Positions 19,801 to 28,914 of a stretch of DNA of 64,000 nucleotides are shown one piece after another. The notes under the pieces are model-generated. The model saw nothing but the letters and a program-made list of their open reading frames with translations. It did not search any database and was not told the DNA's origin. Position 1 is the first letter of the stretch, and each line of letters begins with the position of its first letter. The stretch covers positions 208,501-272,500 of the forward strand of contig CAJQUW010006857.1 of the NCBI GenBank assembly GCA_907163375.1, in the 5' to 3' direction. The position numbers were made by a program, and so were the translations under genes. This DNA is from Prostheceraeus crozeri. Lineage: Eukaryota > Platyhelminthes > Polycladida > Euryleptidae.

Positions 19801-21377
19801 ATGGATCCATGTTATTGTTATTCTACACCAGGTTTAACATGGCTAGCAGGATTAAAACATACTGGTGTTCAAGCCGATGGCTCTAGGACAAAGTCCGTTA
19901 AACTTAAACATTATAAAGAAAATACATATGCTAAATTATTATTTTTTGAATCTGGAATTAGAGGTGGAGTTTCATCAGTTTTAGGTAATCGTTATGTACA
20001 GTGTTACAATAGAAAAGTAAATCCTGATGATTATGGAATACTGAAACCTTTATCTCCAGAAGAAAGTGATCAGTTTATAAAATTGTTTAATCAAAATATA
20101 GAAGGACTTATATCAAATGAAGATAGTCAAGCAGCAGTTGATGAAATCATGAGAGAAAACTATTTGTTATATTATGATTTTAATAGCTTATATTCTTCTT
20201 GCATGATACAAGAATTACCAACAGGTGAAATGTCATGGTGTAATATTCTTGATTATCAAAAAACATATGATGGAAATTATAATCATGGTTATATATATGA
20301 AGTTGATTTAGTATACCTGATGAAATAAAAGATAAAACAAAATATTTTCCTTTCTGTCCCGAAAACAAAATTCCTAATATAGAAGATTTTTCAGATTATC
20401 AAAAATCTTTAATTCCTAAAAAATACAGACCAACAAAAAAACTTATGTTAACACAAAGCAATAAAGGAAAGTATGTTGTTGAAGGAAGAATGCTAGATTG
20501 GTATTTAGATCATGGAATGATTCTCACCAAAATACATCGAAAACTATTTTATCAAAAATCTAGGTGGTTAAAAAATTATATAGAGTTCAATATTGAAAAA
20601 CGCAAAATAGCTAAAAGAAATAAAGATGATTTTGGAAACGTGTTCTTCAAATTAATGAATAATGCATTTTATGATAAGACTTTAGAAAATGTGCGTAATA
20701 GACAAAATATTGAAATAGTTTATGATAAAGATAGGTTTCAAAATTTAACAAGGAAACCTACATATAAAAGAACTACTAGATTTAGTGATGAACTATGTGC
20801 TGTACATTTATGTCGAATCAGCGTAAAACATGATAAGTTTAATTTCATTGGTTTCACTATATTAGAATTAGCTAAACTATTTATGTATAGATTTATATAT
20901 GATTATTTAGCACCTGCTTATGGCAAAAACTATAAATTACACTTTACAGATACCGATTCTGTTTTCTTAGAGTTAACAATACCGTATAATTCTACATTTG
21001 ATGAAGAAATTAATAAAATAAAAGATATCATTCATCCTTCTGATTTATGTAAAGTAAAAGATGAATTAGAAGGAAATGAAGATTTCATAACAGAAGCTAT
21101 ATTTTTAAAATCTAAATGTTACTGTTATGATACAACTAATAATATTAAAACACATAAAACATTAAAAGGAATTTCAAAGGCATCAGTGGCTAATCAAATA
21201 ACATTTCAAGATTATAAAAATGCATTATTTAATAATGAAATAAAAACAGCATGTAATTATAGACTTAATTCAAAAAAACATAAAATGTATTTAAAAGAAG
21301 AACATAAATTAGCATTAGATCCATTTGATGATAAAAGAAAAATTTTACCTGATGGAATAACTACTGAACCTTTTTAA
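16870..21377 (+). CDS. polB: Zinc-finger plus protein-primed DNA polymerase B (two breaks)
   Basis: The start at 16870 (METNTKFYC-like MENTKFYCNLC) is conserved in all copies. Order of domains: C2H2 finger (YCNLC...H...H); LWSIIAHLHPAKYHKERLSHY region; charged coiled coil; second finger FPCLQC...H...C near 18571; ExoI YCDFEAY near 18735; a CYYCGKEF...DHDH...RGAAH-SCN treble-clef insert near 19084-19215; ExoII YNGSKYDF; ExoIII YLQIDVLIL; palm motif A DFNSLYSS near 20177; motif B NNAFYDKT near 20656, with Asp where Gly is usual; motif C TDTDS near 20950. It replicates the element by terminal-protein priming. A TGA at 17884-17886 and a one-base loss near 20313 interrupt the frame. Three hairpin inserts lie in frame. 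Confidence 0.93.
17122..17151. repeat. Double-hairpin insert, in frame (30 bp)
   Basis: AAACC-GAA-GGTT, CTA, GGGC-TTG-GCCC. Encodes QTEGSRAWPV in the N-terminal region of polB. Element 3 has a shorter sequence at this point. Confidence 0.85.
18778..18807. repeat. Double-hairpin insert, in frame (30 bp)
   Basis: AAAC-GGAAA-GTT, CCA, GGGC-TTC-ACCC (one mismatch). It adds exactly ten codons (QTESSRASPD) just after the ExoI motif; elements 1 and 3 read straight through. Confidence 0.85.
19522..19551. repeat. Double-hairpin insert, in frame (30 bp)
   Basis: AGCC-TGC-GGCT, CAC, AGTC-GAA-GACT. Adds ten codons (IACGSQSKTD) between FPYEY and the TGD that directly follows it in element 3. Confidence 0.88.
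19870..19899. repeat. Double-hairpin insert, in frame (30 bp)
   Basis: AGCC-GAT-GGCT, CTA, GGAC-AAA-GTCC. Adds ten codons (QADGSRTKSV) after LKHTGV. GTT is present on both sides, a possible 3-bp target duplication. Confidence 0.88.
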
Positions 21378-21495
21378 TTTTCTAATTTCTAAGATAGACA
21401 AATTTGATATATACATAAAATAAAAAATAATAAAATATTATAACACTATATTTGTATATTTTTTATCACTCGGTAAACAAATGTTCTATCGACTT

Positions 21496-22263
21496 TCAGT
21501 CAGAGAACAATTGTTCGATAACTCTATCATGAATTTTTTTATCAATATTAATTGTAATGAAGCCATAATCTTTTGACCAAGCATTGTTACACGATTGTTT
21601 AAATTCATCTTTATTTCTTACACATAAATCTCTTAACAAATCACTTAAGTTTCTTGCATTTATTTCAAATAGTATAAATATATTTGCATTCTTTCTAATA
21701 ACACTTCCGTTTAATGAATACATACTTTGTGTTAAATAAAAAACACTACAGTTATTATGTCTACCTCTTGTGAAATAATTTCTCTGAACTGACTGATTTC
21801 TATCATTAACACAATCATCAAAAATTACACAATGTTTCATTGTTTTATCTAGTTTACTAGGATCTTGCATATTACCACTATCATCTATTAATTGTATCTT
21901 TATATGCTTATTTTTATTGAATTCTACTAACTGATTATTTTTTGTTGCTTCTTCACACCACGAACTTATTTCTTCTTCATCTTCAGATTTTTCATATTCT
22001 TTGAATAATGAAGCAATTGCTGTTTATTTAAGATTATTGTCAAATCCATATTTTAAAAATTGATAGAAGGGTTGTTCTGCCGTTGTTGTATAAATTATAA
22101 GATTGTTATAATCCAAAAAATTTGGAGTCGTTAAAATTTTAAATAATAGATATGTTTTTCCACATCCTGATCTTCCACAAATAACTGACAAAACTTTATT
22201 AGATAAATTTGGATGATGATTAAATTTAAGTTTTTTTTTATTTAATGGAGGTAGTTCACTCAT
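21496..22263 (-). CDS. A32-like DNA packaging ATPase (one in-frame stop)
   Basis: About 255 codons from MSELPPLNKKKL. Walker A is CGRSGCGKTY at about residues 29-38. Walker B is CVIFDDCVND, followed by the family pattern YFTRGRHNN...FYLTQS. It belongs to the FtsK/HerA class of genome-packaging motors of Polintons and nucleocytoplasmic viruses and should pump DNA into capsids. A TAA at 22024-22026 splits the frame after residue 79; the rest stays in the same frame. The gene converges with polB, as in elements 1 and 3. Confidence 0.9.
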
Positions 22264-22330
22264 TTTTTAATAAAAAAAATCATTTTTATTTTATTTTTAT
22301 TTTAAAAGAAGAAGAAAATTAAACTTCTCT

Positions 22331-22401
22331 AGCTTCGCGTGGGAGTTTATACCTCTCGAACGGGAGTTTATACCTCCCGAACGGGAGTTTATACCTCTCG
22401 A
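22331..22401. repeat. Three 21-bp tandem hairpin units at the penton gene stop
   Basis: GGGAGTTTATACCTCYCGAAC is repeated three times, preceded by AGC-TTC-GCG. Element 3 goes directly from CTTCTCTA to ACCAAAAGATC. On the minus strand the inserted unit itself supplies the last codons and TAA, restoring the same ending (VREV) as without the insert. Confidence 0.85.
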
Positions 22402-23177
22402 ACCAAAAGATCTATCATAATCTCTTCACCTCCAAGATTTATTTCTTGTCCTTTCTCATCAGTGATTCTAATGTTAATGTTGTTAATAGTTTTTCTGGTA
22501 ATAGGGAAATATATTAATGTTTGTGGAATTACATTTAATCTATAACCAATGGGTACAGTAAAAGCTGGAAAACTGAATATTAAATTTGATAATTTACCAT
22601 TTATATATCCTCCTTCAATAATGTCACAATGTACAACAATTGAATTTATTTCAGTTATCTTTGGAATCTTCTCACCTAAATGATAACCTTGACTATAGGT
22701 TTGTTTATTAAATCCTAATAGCTTTGACAATGATCTATCATGATTAAAATCAACTTGATGATTTTCGTCTAAAGTAAGAGAAACTTTATTAACTGCCGGT
22801 TCAACTGCAAAATGTAATTGTTTCTTATCTTTAAATGGTATACCTAAATGTCTCTTAATTTCATTTAATATTGTTTCAACTTCGTAAGAACCAGGAAGAA
22901 AAGTTAGTATTTTCCATGTTTTGCCTTTATCAGTAGAATATCTAAATTGATCATTCACATCTTTGATAACGTTTTGAATAGTGTTAAATGTAGAGAAACT
23001 AGTCAATGCAATTTGATAATTTTTATTTTGTTCCAAATGTAGAATGGGTTCTAAATTACAAGTGTGTGATGAAGTAGTTGTTATAATTTTTAACGTCGTA
23101 CTAAATTTTGATGAACCCAAAATCTCTGTCAAATTTTCTAAATGATTATTAATTTTGTCTAAATCTGCTGAACACAT
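22389..23177 (-). CDS. Penton-like minor capsid protein
   Basis: A 262-aa protein matching the single jelly-roll minor capsid (penton) proteins of Polintons. Its N-terminal half has strands with SFSTFNTIQNV and TFLPGSYEV. The C-terminal half has GYRLNVIPQTLIYFPITRKTINNINIRITDEKG, then INLGGEEIMIDLLV, the characteristic last strands. It would occupy the fivefold vertices. The frame is intact. It follows the ATPase start by about 120 bp on the same strand. Confidence 0.82.
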   Translation of the reverse strand: MCSADLDKINNHLENLTEILGSSKFSTTLKIITTTSSHTCNLEPILHLEQNKNYQIALTSFSTFNTIQNVIKDVNDQFRYSTDKGKTWKILTFLPGSYEVETILNEIKRHLGIPFKDKKQLHFAVEPAVNKVSLTLDENHQVDFNHDRSLSKLLGFNKQTYSQGYHLGEKIPKITEINSIVVHCDIIEGGYINGKLSNLIFSFPAFTVPIGYRLNVIPQTLIYFPITRKTINNINIRITDEKGQEINLGGEEIMIDLLVREV

Positions 23178-23241
23178 TTTTTAGTTAAAATGTTAAATAA
23201 ATATTTTTTTAAATAAAAATTAGAAACAACATATTTCAGCT

Positions 23242-23280
23242 ACGGGGGAAGCCCTGGAGGACATCAGAGATGTCCAGTTA
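23242..23280. repeat. Double-hairpin insert at a gene 3' end
   Basis: GGGG-GAA-GCCC, TGGA, GGACATC-AGA-GATGTCC. Element 3 is continuous here. The insert changes the last codons and supplies the stop of the 23264-24084 gene. Confidence 0.8.
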
Positions 23281-24084
23281 CACTTTTATTATCCTCTTCA
23301 TTTAGAATCTTCTTTTCTAACAGTCTTTTCAATATAGCATGAATTTCATTGAAACTAGAATTATGTCCTTCTTTTATTGCAGATATTAAAATATTTAATC
23401 TATTTAGTAATTCTTGTGGATCATCTGGTAAAAATATGGTTGTTTCTGTTTTCTGTTTTTCAGATAAACCTTTTCCTACTTTAACTCCCGTTGATAATAA
23501 ATTTCTAATTGTTTATAGCGTCTTAGAGATTTTACTGCACCAACTCTGTCTAACATAGCTTTATATTTTATAAGATCTTCTACAGCATAATTATTTAAAG
23601 CTGCTCCTCTTAAAAGATCAACAAAATTTCTATCTAAATTAAAAGGAGATTTATCTGGTGAAAAAATTAAACCTCGAAAAGGTTGTGGAAATATTTCTTT
23701 TTGTCCGAGATAAAATCTAGGTATTATTTTTCCATCTATAAATGAAATAGAATGTTCAAATTGCATAGATTTTGGTAATTTCTTATTAATGTTTGATTCT
23801 AGTAATCCATAGTCATCTAATATAGTTTTGTGCTCTGGATCTGTTATATCAATTTGTTTATCATTATTTGTACTTTCTTTTTCAAGAGTTTTAAATGGTT
23901 TCATAGTTTTTTCAAAATCAGTTTTTACTTGCTCGGTTTGCTGCATTTTTTCAAACATATCAGATTGAATACCAGCTTTTATCATTCTATGTTGAAGATG
24001 ATTTTCTTTCATAATATTTCTTTGTTTTATTAACTCTTCTAATTGTTTTATTCTTTTAAAATTATCAGCTCTAATTTTATCCAT
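23264..24084 (-). CDS. Conserved Polinton protein of unknown function (frameshift near 23490)
   Basis: Start chosen at MDKIRADN. The N-terminal 90 residues are charged and helical; then SISFIDGKIIPRFYLG, LIFSPDKSPFNLDRNFVDLLRGAALNNYAVEDL and LDRVGAVKSLRRYKQLE. The C-terminal helical segment is LPDDPQELLNRLNILISAIKEGHNS. A one-base loss in a T-run near 23490 separates the C-terminal 75 codons; element 3 has the extra base. The gene sits between penton and membrane protein genes in elements 2 and 3. I recognise the type from other Polintons but know no function. Confidence 0.65.
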
Positions 24085-24205
24085 TTTTAAAATATAATAT
24101 TTGAATTTTGTGGTAACATTGGAATACGGCAAAAACATTTTACTGAACAAATTATTTTTTTATTGCTTTGTTGTGTGACATCTTTTCGTTTAAAGTTTTC
24201 TCGTT

Positions 24206-24934
24206 TTAAGTTTTGTTTAATAAAGTTTTGTTTAATAAAGTTTTGCTTAAATTTTCGCTTAAAGTTTTTAGCTCTTCTAAAAAAAATTTGTCATTTTCTT
24301 CATTAGAAATTTTACCACCAGTAAAAGTTTTACCATCACTAGAAATTTTGCCACCCTGTTTATTCTTATCATCAACTTTTTCTGACTGTAATTGAAATGA
24401 TATTTGATTTACTTCATTAGCTATTTGATCAAATTTTTCAATCTCATCTAACGTAATAACATTATCATCACATACTCTTTGAAAGTAGTAATGTAGTTTA
24501 TCATAGACTTCTTTAATATGTAAATGCTTAGTTTTTAATGATTTTCGTTTCTTAGTTATTAAAGATTTATCTAACATTGTAACAAGTGAAGTTGCAAAAA
24601 CACCCGTACCTGTTAAAGCTGTAGCAACTACTGGAATTAATAAAACACCTGAAGATATAACAATAGTGAGAGCGCCTAAACTTATTGTTAAGAATATGCC
24701 AATTCCTTGTGTTACATTCTTAACTTTAGTCCATCTCTTTCTTCATTTTTTATAATGCTCTAATCTTAATAATAATTGAGATTCCTTATCTTTCATATAG
24801 CGTACTCTATCTTTGTGTTTTTCAATGTTCATTTTTTCAATGTTAATCTTTTCAATGTCCATTAAAGTAGAACTACGTTCATATGATAACGAAGGATATA
24901 TTCTTGCGGTTTCTTCCATTTTTGTTTCTTCCAT
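24206..24934 (-). CDS. Membrane/coiled-coil protein whose start lies in the TIR (one stop)
   Basis: The first 30 codons (MEETKMEETARIYPSLS) are part of the terminal repeat, so copies of this start occur at both element ends. A helical segment (IEKMNIEKHKDRVRYMK) is followed by a hydrophobic stretch in the 24580-24720 region, whose residues IGIFLTISLGALTIVISS and LIPVVATALTG suggest two membrane helices, then a charged helical tail. A TGA at 24743-24745 interrupts the frame where elements 1 and 3 have a sense codon. It is likely a virion or host-membrane protein (inference). Confidence 0.6.
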
Positions 24935-24984
24935 TTTTTAAAGAAATATTTTGAATAAATATTTTGAAAACAATCTTCTGAAAT

Positions 24985-25131
24985 GCTATTTAAATCGAAA
25001 TACGTAGTTGTTTGTTTGTCGTATATTTCTAAGAACTCAGTCATGTTATTAACCTGAGGTAATATATCACCTATATTACTCAGTATAACTGTCGGATTTT
25101 CATCATTCATTTTAAATGAAATAAATTCCAA
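24985..25131 (-). pseudogene. Protease N-terminal fragment
   Basis: Encodes a sequence like the protease start (FLEIYDKQTTTYFDLNSI compared with FLKLYGTQTTTNFDL). It lacks His, Asp and Cys. Its presence at the ATPase-side end suggests that the end was rebuilt from a protease-side end. Confidence 0.7.
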
Positions 25132-25233
25132 TAACTGTAATAATGTCTACTTCTTGTACAGGAAAATGAAAACAACGGCAGTGTATTTTGCATCAAATAT
25201 AATAATACAACAATCAATCTTATCATACAATTG

Positions 25234-25339
25234 TACAATGTCAGTCTTCTACCATGAGACTGGAGAACAAAAGAAAATAGAATTACATTTCAAAATAATC
25301 CAAAATGTGTTACTACTTATAAAGAAGTCTTCATAAATA
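25234..25339. repeat. 106-bp direct duplication, copy 1
   Basis: Essentially identical to 25375-25480, with 35 bp between. It begins TACAATGTCAGTCTTCTACC and ends CTTCATAAATA. Not recognised elsewhere in the window. Confidence 0.9.
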
Positions 25340-25374
25340 CCAAAGATTATGTTACATACTGAAGTATAGATCTA

Positions 25375-25480
25375 TACAATGTCAGTCTTCTACCATGAGA
25401 CTGGAGAACAAAAGAAAATAGAATTACATTTCAAAATAATCCAAAATGTGTTACTACTTATAAAGAAGTCTTCATAAATA
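25375..25480. repeat. 106-bp direct duplication, copy 2
   Basis: Second copy of the unit at 25234-25339. The lack of visible divergence points to a young duplication. Confidence 0.9.
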
Positions 25481-25544
25481 TGTATACATCAAATATGTAT
25501 GTACATTGCACATATCTTAAAAAGTGAAACAACACAGTTAATGT

Positions 25545-26150
25545 TCATTCATCTTGGGAACCAAACCTCATTTCTTCTATAGTTGTCGGTTGATTCAATT
25601 TTTCTATATAAATTTTGATTTCTTTAAAATGTTTTCTAACAAAACTAATGGGCATTGATGAATTTAAAAATAATACGTGTGGTAGAATTAGATCTGATAA
25701 GTTCATCAAGAAATAACAATAACTTACGTTATAGGAAATTCTAAATAGTTCCAAGTTTACCACAAATCTGTTTTTTTTATTGTCACTCAATTCCAGAATT
25801 CTTTTAAATCCATAACCTTGATAAGCAGCACTTCTCAGCAACGACCCATGGTGCACTTTATCACTTGCAATCAGTTTTGAAATCATAGTAGCACTATCTT
25901 CGATGGTAATGAAATGTTCTTTTGTAACATTGAACTGAGGAATTGTAGTAGTGTTAAGATACTGTTCTATTTTTACTGTAATATCCTCCACTTGTTTTTG
26001 AGAGTCCAATTTGTTCTTCTTTCTCGATTGAATTTCTAACTTCCACTCTTCAAAGTATTTATTCGCAGTTTCCTTGTGCTCTTCTTTAATTAAGTTTAGT
26101 AAAATCGGCATGTAAAACGAAAAAGCTTCTGCGGCAGTACGTTTTGGCAT
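25545..26150 (-). CDS. Unknown cargo protein of about 200 aa
   Basis: Start chosen at MPKRTAAEAF, inside a slightly longer frame that opens at 26177. It is helical and charged at residues 20-70 (KEEHKETANKYFEEWK, QSRKKNKLDSQKQ), then has ITIEDSATMISKLI and HHGSLLRSAAYQGYGFKRIL, and hydrophobic stretches near residues 135-165 (YNVSYCYFLMNLSDLILPHVLF). No family recognised. Base composition is less AT-extreme than the viral genes, and the gene is absent from elements 1 and 3, so it looks acquired. It reads inward from the right TIR. Confidence 0.55.
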   Translation of the reverse strand: MPKRTAAEAFSFYMPILLNLIKEEHKETANKYFEEWKLEIQSRKKNKLDSQKQVEDITVKIEQYLNTTTIPQFNVTKEHFITIEDSATMISKLIASDKVHHGSLLRSAAYQGYGFKRILELSDNKKNRFVVNLELFRISYNVSYCYFLMNLSDLILPHVLFLNSSMPISFVRKHFKEIKIYIEKLNQPTTIEEMRFGSQDE

Positions 26151-26460
26151 TTTGCAATAAGGAAAGAAAACAGTCACTAGTTATGATTAATGGAATTGTA
26201 AATGAAGTCTTACTTCCTACATGCTGCACTTATATTCCACGTCTTACAAATGAATAAGTGGGTGTAGCAGCTGTTTGTTCTTTCATACATTGTTTCCTTT
26301 CAAATGTTTGAGTTGGAGGTCACAGCTCTTTACACTGAAATGCCTTTTATTCATAAATGCGAGAAGCAGATGTTCTCTACAATTGAGTGATCATCTGAGT
26401 GCAAAGCAGTAACAATAACAGGCATTGTGAGAGATTGTGTTACATTCTTAAAGAAATATT

Positions 26461-27031
26461 ATTAGTCACATGATATATTTTAAAAACCTGAAAGATGGAT
26501 AAAATTCATGAATTTGAAATTCTCAACTTTTATGATTTTTGGTGTCCTTGAACGGTCATGATTTTGGGGGTGAAAATTGTAATTCTCAAATTTGAGATTC
26601 TTAACTTTTATGATTTTTTCGGTGTCCTTGAACGGTCATGATTTTCAAAGTAAAAAAATGATCTTAATCTCAAATTTGTGATTCTTAACTTTTATGATTT
26701 TCGGTGTCCTTGAACGGTCATGATTTTGGGGGTGAAAATTGTAATTCTCAAATTTGAGATTTTGAAAAATTTGAAAATTGGGTATTTTTAAAAACGCCCA
26801 AATTTATGAATTTAGGTCTTCATAACCTGAAAAAGGGTTCAAATTCATGAATTTATGTCGTTTTTAAAAATGTCATTTTTTGAAAAAATGGTACTTTTTG
26901 AATGGACTAAATTCATGTATTTAGGTCTTAAAAACCTGAAAAAAGGACTAAATTCATGAATTTATGTCGTTTTTAAAGATACTATTTTTTTGAATTTTAT
27001 GGTGTCCTGGAACGGTCTTTTGCCCATTACT
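26461..27031 (-). repeat. Element 2 right terminal inverted repeat
   Basis: Complement of the left TIR with few differences. It contains the terminal GGTGTCCTGGAACGGTC and three inner GGTGTCCTTGAACGGTC copies near 26533, 26620 and 26703. It ends GCCCATTACT. Confidence 0.93.
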
Positions 27032-27037
27032 CTTCTT
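27032..27037. repeat. 6-bp target-site duplication of element 2, right (CTTCTT)
   Basis: Direct copy of 9052-9057. Gene X of element 1 resumes here. Confidence 0.95.
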
Positions 27038-27303
27038 AAACAGAGTGGAAAATCATTTGTTGTGGTATATTTTGATATACCGTGTTTTATTTTATAATCT
27101 TTTACAAATTGCATATATTTATGGTGATAATAAATTTTAACTTCTTGTTTTGGAGTAAGAGGATTTGTAGGATGACGATAATCTTTTAAAACTGGTACAT
27201 GGTCTATTTTATATATTTTATCATTTTATCGTGTAAATTTTTATAGTTGAAATTTTTTATCGTAAAACTCTTTTCTCCAAGATTGATCTATTCCATCGAA
27301 CAT
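27032..27303 (-). pseudogene. Element 1 gene X, 5' part
   Basis: N-terminal part of the gene seen whole at 38530-38859. It is interrupted at the 3' side by element 2 and has its own frame breaks near 27225-27240. Confidence 0.8.
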
Positions 27304-27341
27304 TTTTTAGAAAAAAAATACTTTTTTATTGTTAAAAAATT

Positions 27342-28208
27342 ATGTTACCAAATGTCGGTGGAGGTGCATATATCCCGAATAATCGTGAATCAGAATTAGA
27401 AGTAGTAAATTATATCATGAGAACTGGAGACGTTTTGTCTGGTCCATTGCATCTTTCTATTCTTCCGCAACAAAATACAGAGTTAACAAATAAACAATAT
27501 GTTGATACACAAATCAATGACTTGAAAGAAAAACGTATAAACGATGTTTTAATTCCAATGTTTAATGAATTGAAATTGACTAAACTTAATGACAAATCAT
27601 TAAACGAAAAATTATTAAAACTTGATAAAAAAGATAGAGAGCTAGAAGCAGATATAGCAAAACTTTCTTAAAAAATTTTAATGTTATTTTTTATAAAGTT
27701 AAAATCTGCAGTCATTAAAAATAAACATCAGATACAACTATTGAAAGAACAATTAGAAAATGAATTAGAAAAACTTCCTAAAATTTTTTTAAAAATTTAC
27801 ATAAGTTACAAGCTACATTCCAAAAACGTGTGGATGAATTCAGTTCTAAAATTACTCAACAAATGAAAAAGATGAATAGAATAATAAATGAAGTAAACTC
27901 ACTTAATCAAAAAGTTGATAAAATGAAAACTCTTAAAGTCAATTTAGAAAATGAATTAAAGAAAAATTTACAAGAAAACTCTAAAGGAAATAAAGAACAG
28001 TTAGATGCTGTTAAAAATCAGTTAGATGTTGTTAAAGTTCAATTGAATGCTCTTAAAAACGGCGTTGAAGATGAATCAGCAGAAAATGCAAGTTTATAGA
28101 AAAGAAATTAAAATACCTCACACTCTGCTTGACGCAATAGATAAAGTGCAACAGAAAATTAATAAAGTTATCACGCGGTTGTTGTCCATTCACAGACGTA
28201 AATCTTGA
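27342..28208 (+). pseudogene. Element 1 fibre-like protein, broken
   Basis: Starts MLPNVGGGAYIPNN like the intact copy at 14452-15339. It has a stop near 27669 after LEADIAKLS, more frame breaks near 27790, and again after SAENASL near 28097. Tail-fibre-like NKQYVD and coiled-coil parts are still recognisable. Confidence 0.85.
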
Positions 28209-28209
28209 T

Positions 28210-28298
28210 AGAACATTGTTCAGATGCTTTAGCCGATCGGACCAAAGGTCCTCAGGTTACTAACCTATAGAACCTTGTTCAGAGGCTTTAGCCGATCA
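28210..28298. repeat. Double-hairpin units in element 1
   Basis: GAAC-ATT-GTTC, AGAT, GGACC-AAA-GGTCC, GGTT-ACTA-ACC, GAAC-CTT-GTTC, GGCT-TTA-GCC. Same family as in element 2; the mirror copy is at 37518-37611. Confidence 0.85.
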
Positions 28299-28355
28299 TA
28301 AACGTAAATATTAACGTAAATATTTTTTCTCAAAAGTCAAATTTATTCCTAAAAA

Positions 28356-28836
28356 ATGCTTATAATTTATAAACACAATCTTAAACATTTTGCTTCAAAT
28401 CGAAAAATAGCACATGAATCATCTATGAAATCTGTTTACCACTATAACAATGTAGAAACTATTCAAAAAGGGAGGGGATGGTGTAAATCGCGAAGCTGGA
28501 ATATTTTCTGGAATCACTGATAATATAGGAAGCATCGTTAACCTAATTAAAAATAACTAAGATTTGATTACATCTGCTGCAAAAGGAGCAGCTGCTATAG
28601 GTAGTACAGCTAGTGCAATATCCAATGCTGTTAAGTCTCAAAACGAATTAAAACAACTAGAAACTATTCGTAAACTTAAGAATGATTCTGAAGAACTAAA
28701 AAAATTAAAAAAATTTTCAGAGGAAACTAAAAGCAAAGTTGCTAACATAGCAGTGACAGGTAAAACCTTGTGGAGTGGTACTCTATCAGAGAGTAAACAT
28801 AAGAAATCAATTGAAGAAATAAGAGGTAATGGTTAA
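28356..28836 (+). pseudogene. Element 1 small Gly/Ala-rich virion protein, broken
   Basis: Homologous to 13735-14343. The first 65 codons contain frame breaks near 28470 and a stop near 28558. The part from the AAKGAAAIGSTASAI segment to GNG is open and lacks the hairpin inserts of element 2. Confidence 0.8.
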
Positions 28837-28914
28837 GCAAAATTCTAAAATATAATTTTAGTAAAATTTTTTGTGTGTGAGAAAAGCAAAAAAGTCAAAT
28901 TATTTTTCATAAAA

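Larger units (their letters stand above)
24951..26460 (-). other. 1.5-kb cargo block flanked by 13-bp direct repeats
   Basis: TTAAAGAAATATT stands at 24938-24950 and again at 26448-26460. The left TIR is continuous here, so the block interrupts the right TIR. It holds a protease N-terminal fragment, a duplicated 106-bp unit, an unknown gene and non-coding DNA. The part near 26330-26450 is similar to 33356-33480 in element 3 and faintly to 54575-54640 in element 1, so it is a conserved cargo region of these elements. Confidence 0.75.
9058..27031 (+). mobile_element. Polinton element 2 (complete, 17,974 bp)
   Basis: Bounded by inverted termini AGTAATGGGCAAAAGACCG and its complement, with a 6-bp target duplication, as expected for Maverick/Polinton integration. 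It carries protease, integrase, polB, ATPase, major and minor capsid genes, i.e. the full Polinton/adintovirus core set. Its TIRs are nearly identical, so insertion is fairly recent. It belongs to a different subfamily from elements 1 and 3: it has a different gene beside the fibre gene and many more hairpin inserts. Single stops or one-base shifts affect protease 3' end, pX, small virion protein, polB, ATPase, the 23264-24084 gene and the membrane gene. Confidence 0.96.
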
